This document shows, piece after piece, positions 22,719-30,567 of a stretch of DNA of 35,232 nucleotides. Origin of the DNA: Nitrososphaerota archaeon (GTDB lineage: Archaea; Thermoproteota; Nitrososphaeria; Nitrososphaerales; JACPRH01); assembly GCA_016190055.1 (NCBI GenBank), contig JACPRH010000005.1, forward strand, positions 1 to 35,232, written 5' to 3'. The translations under genes were made by a program, and so were the position numbers. Position 1 is the stretch's first letter. Each line of letters opens with the position of its first letter. The notes under the pieces were generated by a model. The model made no database searches, was not told the origin of the DNA, and was given only the letters and a program-made list of their open reading frames with translations.

Positions 22719-24587
22719 TTGGCTGGCGAAGAATCTGGCATAGGATATTCGGTTGAGCCAGCAGGCTTAGAGGAAGAGGAGCTACAGGTAGAAGAAGCGG
22801 TTAGCAAGAGAGCAAAGAAGAAGGAGCTTCCGATTTTTTCAATCCTTGACTCCATCGACTTTTCGGATCACTTCGTGATTATCGGTGATGTCGGGACGGG
22901 GAAGAGCACAGTAACCCCGATCCATGAGTTTGAGGTCTGCAACAGAAACAAGCAAATCATCATTCGCGAGCCTTCAAGAGCCTCGTGCAACGCGTTGTTC
23001 TATTCGCTTCAAGCGCTTCACCCGGAAGTAAAAGACGAGCTAGCAGTAATTACAAAGGACACCAAGATCAATATTGGCGGCAGGATCAAGATCGTCACAG
23101 ACGGTGTCCTGCTCAGAATGTTGGCTGAGAACTCGATCTTAGACTCCTCCATATATTTTGATGAAAGTCACCAGATGTCCTCCCAGCTAGAACTGTGCAT
23201 GTCACTAGCCAAGAAGGAGGAAGCTAACGCAAGAAACCTGTTCCGCATCATGAGCGCCACAATCGACCCGAAAGAATTCCTTTCATTCATGGGCATCTCG
23301 AAGCTCTATACGCTGAGTGGCCGAAGATACCCGGTCACGCTCCAAGTGGAGCCTGCAAGGGATCTCGATGAGATGTTCAGGACCCTGTCGCTCTATCTTT
23401 ACTCGCAGCCACACAATGAGTCTTGGCTTGTTTTCCTCCCTACAAGACGCCTAGTGGAAAAGTATGCAGGCAGCTACGGCGGCGTCTACATTCATGGTGG
23501 CCTTGAAGGCTCGGAGATCAACAAAATCCAGCAGAGAGCCGAGCTCGACAAGAACCTCAGAATCTTCGCGACAAACGTCATCGCCTCCTCCGTAAACATC
23601 TACGTCGATAACGTGCTGATATTCAACGAGATGATTGACGGCAAGGATAAGCTAGGTCAAAAGACGCTTCGATACAAGAAGATAGACAACAACTCGCTCC
23701 TGCAAATGATGGGCAGAATCGGCCGCTTCAAACCCGGCAGAGCAGTCATCCTCTCAGACACGCCCATCCCGAAGAAGATCAACCCGACACCAGTGCACAA
23801 GGCTCTTGAAACCGAGACCCCGTTTGACTTGGTGCTCCTCATGTCAAAGTACCGCCTCAGGCTCTCCGAGCTAGAGTTCATGTCAAAAGTAAACCCCCGT
23901 GAAGTAGCCTTCGCAGAGAACTGGCTCACCGATATCGGCGCAATCAACCACCGCACCCACGAAACCACCTGGAAAGGCATCTTGATGAGCGAAATCCCCT
24001 ACGATCCAGACTTCGCACACATGATTTCCACAGCCCTCATCTCGGACGACTACGATGCCGCGAGATTTCTCCTAGCCAGCGGCGCCTTCGGCGACTCACT
24101 CAACCACGCCTACAAATCAAACATGGAGGGCATCGCCCGCCAATTCATATACGCCTACGACAAAACGAACGAGCTCAACATCAAAGCGCACCTCCTCAAA
24201 GCATACTCCGAGGACAAGGCAGGCGCATACATCTCAAAACTAATCGCAAACGGCATCTTCACCGGATTCATCTCAGAAGCATGGAAAAACTACGAAGCGG
24301 CCAGAGATGCACTAAACGACCTGCTCCTCACCTCGAACAAAGAACCCATACCTAAAGAAGTCACAGTAGACCTTGACGTCTCCAAACTCAAACCATACCT
24401 CCTAGACTGCCTATCATTCGAGAAGTTCAACCTATACGAAAAGAACCAGCACGACCTACGCGAAATGATCATCGAAGGCCCATTCTTCGCAAGAACACTC
24501 ACAATAAACTACAGACGCTTCCTATTCGACATAGTCGCAATGAACCCAACAAGGAAGAAGCATCATCACCGACACGGCAAGCGGTGA
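22719..24587 (+). CDS. DEAH/DExH-box superfamily 2 helicase
   Basis: A 622-residue helicase with motif I GDVGTGKST (56-64), motif Ia REPSRASC, motif II DESH (Asp148), motif III SAT (in RIMSATIDP), motif V-like ATNVIASSVNIYVDNVLIFN and motif VI QMMGRIGR (329-336). This is the DEAH/RHA-HrpB-type arrangement, in which nucleoside triphosphate hydrolysis drives 3'-5' translocation on RNA or DNA. The C-terminal 250 residues (a degenerate winged-helix plus ratchet-like helical region) are less conserved than in HrpA/HrpB and end in a basic, His-rich tail (KKHHHRHGKR). The start is TTG at 22719 with GGAGG at 22704-22708; an in-frame stop at 22695 excludes much longer versions. It is followed after 131 bp by the RHH regulator. 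Substrate unknown. Confidence 0.8.
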   Translation: MAGEESGIGYSVEPAGLEEEELQVEEAVSKRAKKKELPIFSILDSIDFSDHFVIIGDVGTGKSTVTPIHEFEVCNRNKQIIIREPSRASCNALFYSLQALHPEVKDELAVITKDTKINIGGRIKIVTDGVLLRMLAENSILDSSIYFDESHQMSSQLELCMSLAKKEEANARNLFRIMSATIDPKEFLSFMGISKLYTLSGRRYPVTLQVEPARDLDEMFRTLSLYLYSQPHNESWLVFLPTRRLVEKYAGSYGGVYIHGGLEGSEINKIQQRAELDKNLRIFATNVIASSVNIYVDNVLIFNEMIDGKDKLGQKTLRYKKIDNNSLLQMMGRIGRFKPGRAVILSDTPIPKKINPTPVHKALETETPFDLVLLMSKYRLRLSELEFMSKVNPREVAFAENWLTDIGAINHRTHETTWKGILMSEIPYDPDFAHMISTALISDDYDAARFLLASGAFGDSLNHAYKSNMEGIARQFIYAYDKTNELNIKAHLLKAYSEDKAGAYISKLIANGIFTGFISEAWKNYEAARDALNDLLLTSNKEPIPKEVTVDLDVSKLKPYLLDCLSFEKFNLYEKNQHDLREMIIEGPFFARTLTINYRRFLFDIVAMNPTRKKHHHRHGKR

Positions 24588-24671
24588 GACAGACAGGCAG
24601 TATGTAGCAAAACCCTATTTCTTCAGATAAATCAGGTAGACGAGGAAATCTGAGGCGCCACTCGCCAAAGG

Positions 24672-24718
24672 CTATATATTCAGTCCCGTTGACATACTCC
24701 ACCGGTGGAACAGCCAAG
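24672..24718 (+). promoter_or_regulatory. Promoter and palindromic operator of the ribbon-helix-helix gene
   Basis: The TATA box CTATATAT (24672-24679) predicts transcription start near 24700-24704. The palindrome TCCACCGGTGGA (24698-24709) lies exactly over that point, so a bound protein should block initiation. The 16-base block CTCCACCGGTGGAACA (24697-24712) is identical to that at the RadA-like/PolB2 promoter. No Shine-Dalgarno is seen before the ATG at 24719. Confidence 0.7.
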
Positions 24719-25123
24719 ATGACCCAGAAGGCGCGGCCAAACTGGGACAAGATCAACGTTCCAGCAGCTATGAGCGACCTGATAGACCAGTATCTCCAGA
24801 CAGATATTGCGAAGCAGAGAGGACTAAAGAGTAAATCCGACGTAGCCACTGAAGGCGTCAAAATGCTCCTCGAACGAGACGGCATGTACATCCGGCGACC
24901 CCGCTTCCAACACCTAAACATGTACGAAGATCATGTGAAGGTCATAGACAACGAAATGGGAAGAATAGCCAGCGTCTACTTCAGACACGAAAAAATCTAC
25001 TGCGACATATGCGACGCCAACGAATGCATCCACGCCGACTTCGCCCTCACAATCCCAAAAGTCGTCAAAATCCTCGAAGAGAAAGGCTTCCCACTACCCA
25101 AACCCAAACCCAAACCAACCTAA
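24719..25123 (+). CDS. Ribbon-helix-helix regulator with C-terminal zinc-binding region
   Basis: From ATG 24719 the protein has 134 residues. Residues 8-55 form a ribbon-helix-helix unit: strand WDKINVPAAMSDLIDQYL, then GLKSKSDVATEGVKMLLER, the family's 'kSksdfv' helix pair. Residues 60-120 carry RFQHLNMYEDHVKVIDNEMG and a likely zinc site (CDICDANECIHADF), a combination I associate with Thaumarchaeota and relatives. A longer TTG start at 24689 would be translated through the palindrome and is unlikely. RHH proteins bind palindromes as dimers, and the palindrome TCCACCGGTGGA lies over its own transcription start, so autorepression is probable. The same site at the RadA-like/PolB2 promoter makes that cassette its likely target. 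The tail is proline/lysine-rich (KPKPKPKPT). Confidence 0.78.
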   Translation: MTQKARPNWDKINVPAAMSDLIDQYLQTDIAKQRGLKSKSDVATEGVKMLLERDGMYIRRPRFQHLNMYEDHVKVIDNEMGRIASVYFRHEKIYCDICDANECIHADFALTIPKVVKILEEKGFPLPKPKPKPT

Positions 25124-25167
25124 GCTGCAGCTAGATCGGCTTCGCGAGCGATCTGGAAGGTTTAGGT

Positions 25168-25650
25168 CTACTTCACTATGATGACGGTGCAGTGAGCGTG
25201 ATGCGCTACCTTATTCGACACGCTGCCTAGAAACACTCTTGAGAACCTGCCGAGGCCACGGCTCCCCATCACGATCAGGTCAACATCGTTCCGTTCAGCG
25301 AAGTTCAAAATCTCGTCAGCCGGATCCCCAGCAGAATATACCCGTTCAACCTTGGTTAACCCTTCAGCCTTCGCTTTAGCCTCCACCTCCTGAAGATAAG
25401 CTTCGCCCTGCGAGCGAACCGTGTTCAAAGCCGTGTCAGTCAATATCTCCGGGTTCACGCGACCCTCATACGCTTCACTGAACCGCTCATACGCAGCGTA
25501 ACCCGCCGCCACATGAAGAATGCAGAGCGTAGCATTGTACTTCTTAGCGAGATCAAGAGCCATATCAGCAGCCTTACTAGAATGAATCGAGCCATCCACC
25601 GGAACCAAAATCCGCTTCACAGATCTCGGAAGATTAACACCTTCAACCAA
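25168..25650 (-). CDS. Universal stress protein, UspA family
   Basis: A 160-residue single-domain UspA protein: VKRILVPVDGSIHSSKAADM at the N-terminus, VDLIVMGSRGLGRFSRVFLG and SVSNKVAHHAHCTVIIVK at the C-terminus. The G-S-R-G-L-G-R-x7-G-S ATP-binding motif is intact, so it belongs to the nucleotide-binding class of UspA proteins, which act as cytoplasmic dimers in stress adaptation. The start is TTG at 25650; an internal GTG (Val11) would also give a plausible N-terminus. A TATA-like CCTATATG (25688-25695) is upstream. Monocistronic. Confidence 0.88.
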   Translation of the reverse strand: MVEGVNLPRSVKRILVPVDGSIHSSKAADMALDLAKKYNATLCILHVAAGYAAYERFSEAYEGRVNPEILTDTALNTVRSQGEAYLQEVEAKAKAEGLTKVERVYSAGDPADEILNFAERNDVDLIVMGSRGLGRFSRVFLGSVSNKVAHHAHCTVIIVK

Positions 25651-25750
25651 CTACAACTACCACCGACACTACTAACGCACTACAAACATATAGGCAAAAC
25701 GGAAAAACGTTGTGCTAAACGTCAAGAGTAGCCTAGTTTGTCCTAACTGA

Positions 25751-25808
25751 CCGTCCAAAACCCCGGGACCCGCGCCTTAACCTAAGCCGCTCAGCCACTA
25801 ACGGGTAC
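25751..25808 (-). other. tRNA-like 5' half, possibly a tRNA fragment
   Basis: On the minus strand TAGTGGCTGAGCGG (25787-25800) followed by CTTAGGTTAAGGCGCGGG looks like the D arm and start of the anticodon arm of a class II (Ser/Leu) tRNA, with an A-box match. No T arm or matching 3' acceptor follows, so it cannot be a complete tRNA in its present form. It may be a remnant left by integration or excision, or chance similarity. Confidence 0.25.
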
Positions 25809-25845
25809 CTAACTATACAAGCAGAAGATACGCTTGTGAAAAAGG

Positions 25846-26226
25846 CTAATGGAAGATCTTTAAACCCAAACTTGTAAGTGGCTGGAAGTGTTTCAAATCC
25901 AAGGTATAGAGGGCGGCTGAGTTATTGATAGCTGTGGCTGCGATCATCGTATCTGTTCGCCTAATCGGTGAGCCCTTTCGCTCAGCATCGAGCTCGATCT
26001 TTGCAGAAAGATTAGCATCAGCTTTTGTATAGCTTAGAACAGGCAGCTGCAGAACATCCTGCAACGGCTTAGCGTACTTCTGGAGACCATAGAGAATCTC
26101 GTGAAGGGTAATGGCGGTGATGCCTATGCTTTCACCGCTCTCAACTATCCTCTCCAAGGCGTCATTACCTTTCTCTGATCCTCGGTCGAAAATCTCTATC
26201 AAAACATCAGTATCTAGGATAATCAT
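25846..26226 (-). CDS. vapC: VapC-family PIN-domain ribonuclease toxin
   Basis: A 126-residue PIN domain with the acidic metal-binding residues in place: Asp5 (IILDTDVLIE), Glu43 (TLHEILYGL), Asp92 (RRTDTMIAATAI) and Asp110 (YTLDLKHF). VapC toxins cleave tRNA or rRNA when free of VapB. The ATG overlaps the stop of the antitoxin gene by 4 bp, giving coupled translation. Length is usual for the family and nothing is missing, so it should be functional. Confidence 0.92.
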   Translation of the reverse strand: MIILDTDVLIEIFDRGSEKGNDALERIVESGESIGITAITLHEILYGLQKYAKPLQDVLQLPVLSYTKADANLSAKIELDAERKGSPIRRTDTMIAATAINNSAALYTLDLKHFQPLTSLGLKIFH

Positions 26227-26441
26227 ATCCGCCGCTCGGCCCTTTTCCTAGAAATCTCCAGAAGCATCCGCGCCTTATCACGCTCCTTAATCTCAACACA
26301 TCCTCTAAGCCGCTTCAACGTTTCAACTGGGTTTCCCCCTTCAACAAGTCTTTCAAACAGCTCACTGAAACTCTCCTCGCTTCCTTTTACAGCCAATAGC
26401 TTCCTATAGACCTCATCCCTTATCGTAATAGTCTTAGTCAA
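26223..26441 (-). CDS. vapB: VapB-family antitoxin (DUF217 type)
   Basis: A 72-residue antitoxin of the archaeal DUF217/VapB type: KTITIRDEVYRKLLAVKGSE is the DNA-binding N-terminus and SFSELFERLVEGG the conserved helix; the C-terminal Lys/Arg-rich helix (RMLLEISRKRAERR) would wrap the VapC partner. The start is TTG at 26441 (the ATG trinucleotide at 26441-26443 on the + strand is irrelevant), with GGTGGTGAG just upstream. It is followed by vapC with a 4-bp overlap. The promoter contains a 16-bp perfect palindrome, the expected kind of operator for autoregulation by the VapBC complex. Confidence 0.88.
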   Translation of the reverse strand: MTKTITIRDEVYRKLLAVKGSEESFSELFERLVEGGNPVETLKRLRGCVEIKERDKARMLLEISRKRAERRI

Positions 26442-26490
26442 TGCTCACCACCAATTCCCCATATGTTTAAACATATATTTAAACACAAAT
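26442..26490 (-). promoter_or_regulatory. vapBC promoter with 16-bp palindromic operator
   Basis: The perfect palindrome ATATGTTTAAACATAT (26461-26476) overlaps an AT-rich TATA region (minus strand TTTAAATATATG, 26472-26483). It is about 20 bp from the vapB start, so binding would occlude the basal promoter. A further GTTTAAAC occurs at about 26537-26544. Confidence 0.65.
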
Positions 26491-26807
26491 ACAATGTTCA
26501 AGCAAGGGACAAGCAAGGTAAACTACGCTCAGGAAGGTTTAAACAGGATGCTCAAAACAGAAAAGCTTAATTCACAAAGACTTACTGCGCCTTTGAAACT
26601 GCAGCCCATCACTCTCTGCGACCAAATTTGGAGTGGACGTCTTAACCGTTAACTCGGTTTACTCATAACCAGCTTGAAGGTAGTAGGTTCTGCATAAAAC
26701 ATGAAAGCAGTCAGAAGATATATTCTGCTAAAATTATCTTTTCTGAAGACAGGGTCACAAACAATAAAGTTTTACTATCCCTTTAAATTATCACGACGAG
26801 ACCTTGA
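26491..26807. other. Intergenic region between vapBC and a zinc-ribbon gene
   Basis: No gene is seen. It contains a hairpin AACCG-TTAACT-CGGTT (26644-26659) and, at its right end, a TATA-like CTTTAAATTA (26781-26790) about 22 bp before the ATG at 26808, implying leaderless transcription of that gene. Confidence 0.45.
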
Positions 26808-27593
26808 ATGTCAACTAAGGTTTTTTGCAGTAGCTGCGGGAGCCAAGTAAAGGCTGGAAGATTCTGCGAACATTGCGGCGCACCACTCGCCGAAAACGGA
26901 GCAACAGTTCAAACTCAAGCCTCACAGCTGCCTTTGTACACTATACCTGTAGGCTGCACAGAGGAAGCAGCCAGGAGCCTAGGAGAAGCCAGTAAAGTTG
27001 CTCTCTTCGGGTTAACGTCTAAGCGACCGCTCTTCGGGAAAAAACCTGAGGAATACATCGTACATAAAAACACGGCGCGGAATGAAAAGATCTACGTTAG
27101 AATCCACGGTGTCTACTCAGCTGAATACACGGTCAGCAAAACCTTCTCACTAGACGTCGGTCAAGATGCGGTAAAGGTCGAGGTGGCAGGAGTGGACGGA
27201 TTTGCTCCAAAAGCAGGAGCAGTTGAAGTAGCAGCAAAGATAAGAAAAGCCTACAGAAACGAAGCGGTAGTAGTATTCAATGAGAAAGCCGATGAAGTAA
27301 ACATACAACTTCCAAATCCCAACACCCTCGAACCTTGCAGAACCATACCGCCAACACTGAACAGCAGCGATATACAGAAACTCCTCGACACCACCCTAAC
27401 TCTAGCGCAAAAAGTCCTCGAATTCAGAATCCAAAAAGCCCCATCAACCATCGGCAAAATCGAGACCGAAAACCTCGACCTATCAGACAACCAAATCGTT
27501 CTCTCACCCTACTACGTGCTAACCTACGAAAACACCAAAACTGGAGAAACAAAAACCCTAACAATCGACGCAGTCAAAGGAACCCTACAGTAA
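26808..27593 (+). CDS. Zinc-ribbon protein of unknown function
   Basis: A 261-residue protein beginning with a zinc ribbon (C7-S-S-C10 and C20-E-H-C23), a type often used as an N-terminal tag in archaeal proteins. The rest is soluble: a strand-rich middle (ARNEKIYVRIHGVYSAEYTV) and a C-terminal region rich in Asn/Thr. No catalytic motif is visible and no family recognised. The ATG at 26808 follows a TATA-like box by about 22 bp. It is convergent with the clostripain-like protease gene, whose C-terminus carries a similar zinc ribbon, so the two may belong to one functional set. Confidence 0.65.
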   Translation: MSTKVFCSSCGSQVKAGRFCEHCGAPLAENGATVQTQASQLPLYTIPVGCTEEAARSLGEASKVALFGLTSKRPLFGKKPEEYIVHKNTARNEKIYVRIHGVYSAEYTVSKTFSLDVGQDAVKVEVAGVDGFAPKAGAVEVAAKIRKAYRNEAVVVFNEKADEVNIQLPNPNTLEPCRTIPPTLNSSDIQKLLDTTLTLAQKVLEFRIQKAPSTIGKIETENLDLSDNQIVLSPYYVLTYENTKTGETKTLTIDAVKGTLQ

Positions 27594-27657
27594 CAACGCT
27601 AAATCTAACCTGAACTACCAGTATTACTGCACTAGCCGCGAAGCCAAGCCGCGCTCA

Positions 27658-30474
27658 TTACTCTTTAATGCTTGCACCACAGTTCGAACAGAACACTTCA
27701 TCCAGCGACACACCAGCCCCACAATTAGAGCAGAACCGCGCACCCGTAACGGCAGGGCTCTGAGCTGGCCGCGACTGAGCGGCCGCCGCGACTGAAGGTT
27801 GAGAAGACGCATTAGGTGTATCTTTACCGGATCGAGATTTCGATCTTCGACGCAGAACGAGAGCGGCCCCAACTAAAACGATTAAGGACATAAATCCAAA
27901 GCCGATCTCACTGTCAGTAATAACGAACGGCTCAGGAGATTGTGTCCTAGTCGTTGTAGTCGCAATTGAACTAGTTACCGTGCGCGACGATGTGGTAGTG
28001 GTAGTCGTCGAAGTAAGGATGCTACCGCCCGCTCCAATGCTCGGGCTGACAGATATCTCACCTACAGTGAGGGTACCGTTCTCCACTTTCACAGGCATGG
28101 ATTGCATCGTGTTCCGCTCAATCGTGCTGCTAATTGTTCTTACAGAGGTCAGCACCCCGTTAGTTACGACGCCGAAGGTCAGAGCGTAGTCCTCCTTGTC
28201 CTCCTCCATACTCTGTCCATCCACAACAGCCTTTGATACCTTGACATCAGCGGGGAGAAGTATGATTTTTGTCCCGTTCTTGAAGTCAAAGTACACTGCG
28301 CCCGGAATCTGCTGTTCAATCTGCCACCGGTTCTTATTTATGAGAGAAGAATTGAAACCAACATGCCGGCCCTGCTCATCATAGATACCGGGGTAGAGCT
28401 CATGCTGTTGGTGAACAATTTTAATGAAATTCCAGCTTGTTGAAGGTGTATGTGAAGCGCTGAAGGAGTTAATAAAACTCAGCCAGTTTCCAGCATCACT
28501 GGCGAAAGATGTCGCCTGATACGGCTGCAGATATTGTGTATTTATGTGTGGAATAGTGATTGATACCTGAGTGTTTGATATATTGAAACTCTTTACTGTG
28601 GCTTGCTGTAGATCATTTCGCCATAGAAGGATTGTGAGTCCCTGAAACTCCGATTTGACCGAGTTACCTTTGCTGTCAAATAATACCTCGTTGTGAGACA
28701 TAACAGCAGCGCTGACCGCATTCACGACGCTCCTCGCAGCATCCTTAAGCTTCACATCAGTTATCTTTGGATCATTAATTATATTCTGAGCAAAGCTGCC
28801 GAGATCAGTATACGGCTCATGCGGATCCGCCCAGGATCTAAGAACAATCTGGTACATCGTTTCGTTAAAGACCTTATCCCCTCCGTCATAACCGGCCTTC
28901 AACATCTTCGCAAGCACGTCGGCCTTCACGACTACATTCTGAATCTTTGAGGAGTCAACTACTGAGAGCGTCGCGTTGACCTTATCGTATTCACGCTTAC
29001 CTGTGGAGGATGATATGAAGCCCTCTGTCCCATTATACCTAGGCCCATAGTATTGAACTATCTTCTTAGCATAGTCAAGAGCACTCATATCGGGCTTTAC
29101 AGACAGGTCTTCAAGGAACCGCGGGTAAGCATCACCCGGCCCAGGCTTCTCCAGCTCTGAAACAGTAAAGTACGCTGCTTGATTCCTTAACTGGTAAAGC
29201 ACCTCTACCTGTGCCATCAAGCAAGCATCAAAACTTATCACATCTAACCTATAATTACCAAGAGCTCTAGCCATTTCTGGAATCCTCATCTGCTTATACC
29301 CTTGATGCTTATCCCAGATAACCCCAACTACGCCTAAACCATGGTCCCCGATGATCAGTTGAGTATGCTCAGCCGGAAACCTATCCATTGATTCCTTGAC
29401 AAAGCTACGCAGCGCCGAAACGGAGGACATGTTTGTCGGACCCCAATCCTGCATCAGTTTCTTCAAACCCCCATTTACAATTTGGTAGAGTTGAGCGTTG
29501 TCTTCAGGTATCGTTGATACGCCCCAAACGCTTTTCTCGACATTCCATTCCTTGTTTGAATCGATGAGAGTAACCATACCTACCTTGGGTGTATCATGCA
29601 CCCTAGTCACGTTCAACATCTCTTCAACATTCTCCAATATAGGCAGATTTGGAGATGTATCCTTAACCGCGTAAAGCATCACAAGCCAATTCGCCTTAAG
29701 CAGGTGAAGCGGGAGGACAGCCGAGACCTGAAGATCCCCGCTTGAAGCCACTATAGTCAACTTATAATCCGCTGGAGGCACCAGCCCTTTTGCTTTTGAG
29801 TAATCCATGGTTACGTTGATCATAAAGTCAGACACGCCGCTGCTCTCAGGCTGCAGCTCATCAGGAGCGAACGAAACCGTCAACCCAGGAGGAAGGCTCT
29901 GTTCAACCTTGAGTAGAATTGGAGACTTCAAATCCATACCCTTATAGCTCACCTCAGCCACAGTGAAGTTGGACTCCGTAGGGTAAACGTCAAGAGAGCT
30001 AGGAGTAAGAGTCAACCCAGCGTTTTTTGAGATTGAAGATTTATTGACAGTTATCTTGAGCCAATCTGAGCCTGCTCGCTCAACTATTGTACTCCTGTAA
30101 GTGGCGACGCCCTTAACGTAAAAAACCCCTTCCTGCGGAAAAACACCTTCATAGACAAATTTGTAAGGGCCGCCAGCACGGGACACCTCGGTTGGCCCCT
30201 GAATCTGAGTCAAACTATACCAGCGCGAAACCCCGAATGGCTGGGACGCGTCGTCAACCCCCACACTAAGCCAGTATTCACCCGCCTCCAAAGCACCTAA
30301 GGTGACAGTAACCGAAAAAACAGCCTTACCATTCGCATCAGGCTGGATTATCTGATCCGCATCAACACGAACAGTCGGCCAAGCTCCTTGAGCAGTAGCC
30401 CCTAATGGAACCGCAGCAAACAATACCGAAGCAACAATTAGAAACAGAGTAAATACTCCAGCGAGCCGACTCAA
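27658..30474 (-). CDS. Clostripain-family (C11) surface protease with cytoplasmic zinc ribbon
   Basis: A 938-residue protein. A signal peptide (FTLFLIVASVLFAAVPLGAT) precedes two beta-rich domains, then a C11 peptidase domain from about residue 265 (ANWLVMLYAVKDTSPNLPIL) with the catalytic His378 in IIGDHGLGVVG and Cys418 in VISFDACLMAQ. A Thr/Ser linker (TSTTTTTTSSRTVTSS) leads to one membrane helix (GFMSLIVLVGAALVLRRR), and the last 26 residues form a zinc ribbon (CSNC ... CSNC). The protease would face outward and the zinc ribbon inward. C11 enzymes cleave after basic residues and are often self-activated. The start is TTG at 30474, 9 nt after the expected transcription start from TATATAAG (30506-30513). 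Divergent from a chagasin-like inhibitor gene. Confidence 0.88.
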   Translation of the reverse strand: MSRLAGVFTLFLIVASVLFAAVPLGATAQGAWPTVRVDADQIIQPDANGKAVFSVTVTLGALEAGEYWLSVGVDDASQPFGVSRWYSLTQIQGPTEVSRAGGPYKFVYEGVFPQEGVFYVKGVATYRSTIVERAGSDWLKITVNKSSISKNAGLTLTPSSLDVYPTESNFTVAEVSYKGMDLKSPILLKVEQSLPPGLTVSFAPDELQPESSGVSDFMINVTMDYSKAKGLVPPADYKLTIVASSGDLQVSAVLPLHLLKANWLVMLYAVKDTSPNLPILENVEEMLNVTRVHDTPKVGMVTLIDSNKEWNVEKSVWGVSTIPEDNAQLYQIVNGGLKKLMQDWGPTNMSSVSALRSFVKESMDRFPAEHTQLIIGDHGLGVVGVIWDKHQGYKQMRIPEMARALGNYRLDVISFDACLMAQVEVLYQLRNQAAYFTVSELEKPGPGDAYPRFLEDLSVKPDMSALDYAKKIVQYYGPRYNGTEGFISSSTGKREYDKVNATLSVVDSSKIQNVVVKADVLAKMLKAGYDGGDKVFNETMYQIVLRSWADPHEPYTDLGSFAQNIINDPKITDVKLKDAARSVVNAVSAAVMSHNEVLFDSKGNSVKSEFQGLTILLWRNDLQQATVKSFNISNTQVSITIPHINTQYLQPYQATSFASDAGNWLSFINSFSASHTPSTSWNFIKIVHQQHELYPGIYDEQGRHVGFNSSLINKNRWQIEQQIPGAVYFDFKNGTKIILLPADVKVSKAVVDGQSMEEDKEDYALTFGVVTNGVLTSVRTISSTIERNTMQSMPVKVENGTLTVGEISVSPSIGAGGSILTSTTTTTTSSRTVTSSIATTTTRTQSPEPFVITDSEIGFGFMSLIVLVGAALVLRRRSKSRSGKDTPNASSQPSVAAAAQSRPAQSPAVTGARFCSNCGAGVSLDEVFCSNCGASIKE

Positions 30475-30567
30475 CTAGACAATCATTCGCAAGTTATGAG
30501 ACGCCTATATAAGCTGTAAATCAAAGAACTTTAAAATACAGATTCAGAAGCCCATAATCGGCAACTA
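30475..30567. promoter_or_regulatory. Divergent promoters for protease and inhibitor genes
   Basis: Each gene has its own TATA box: CTATATAAG at 30505-30513 for the minus-strand protease and TTTAAAATA at 30530-30538 for the plus-strand inhibitor, whose predicted start is close to the ATG at 30568. They are only about 25 bp apart, so one regulator could control both. Confidence 0.5.
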
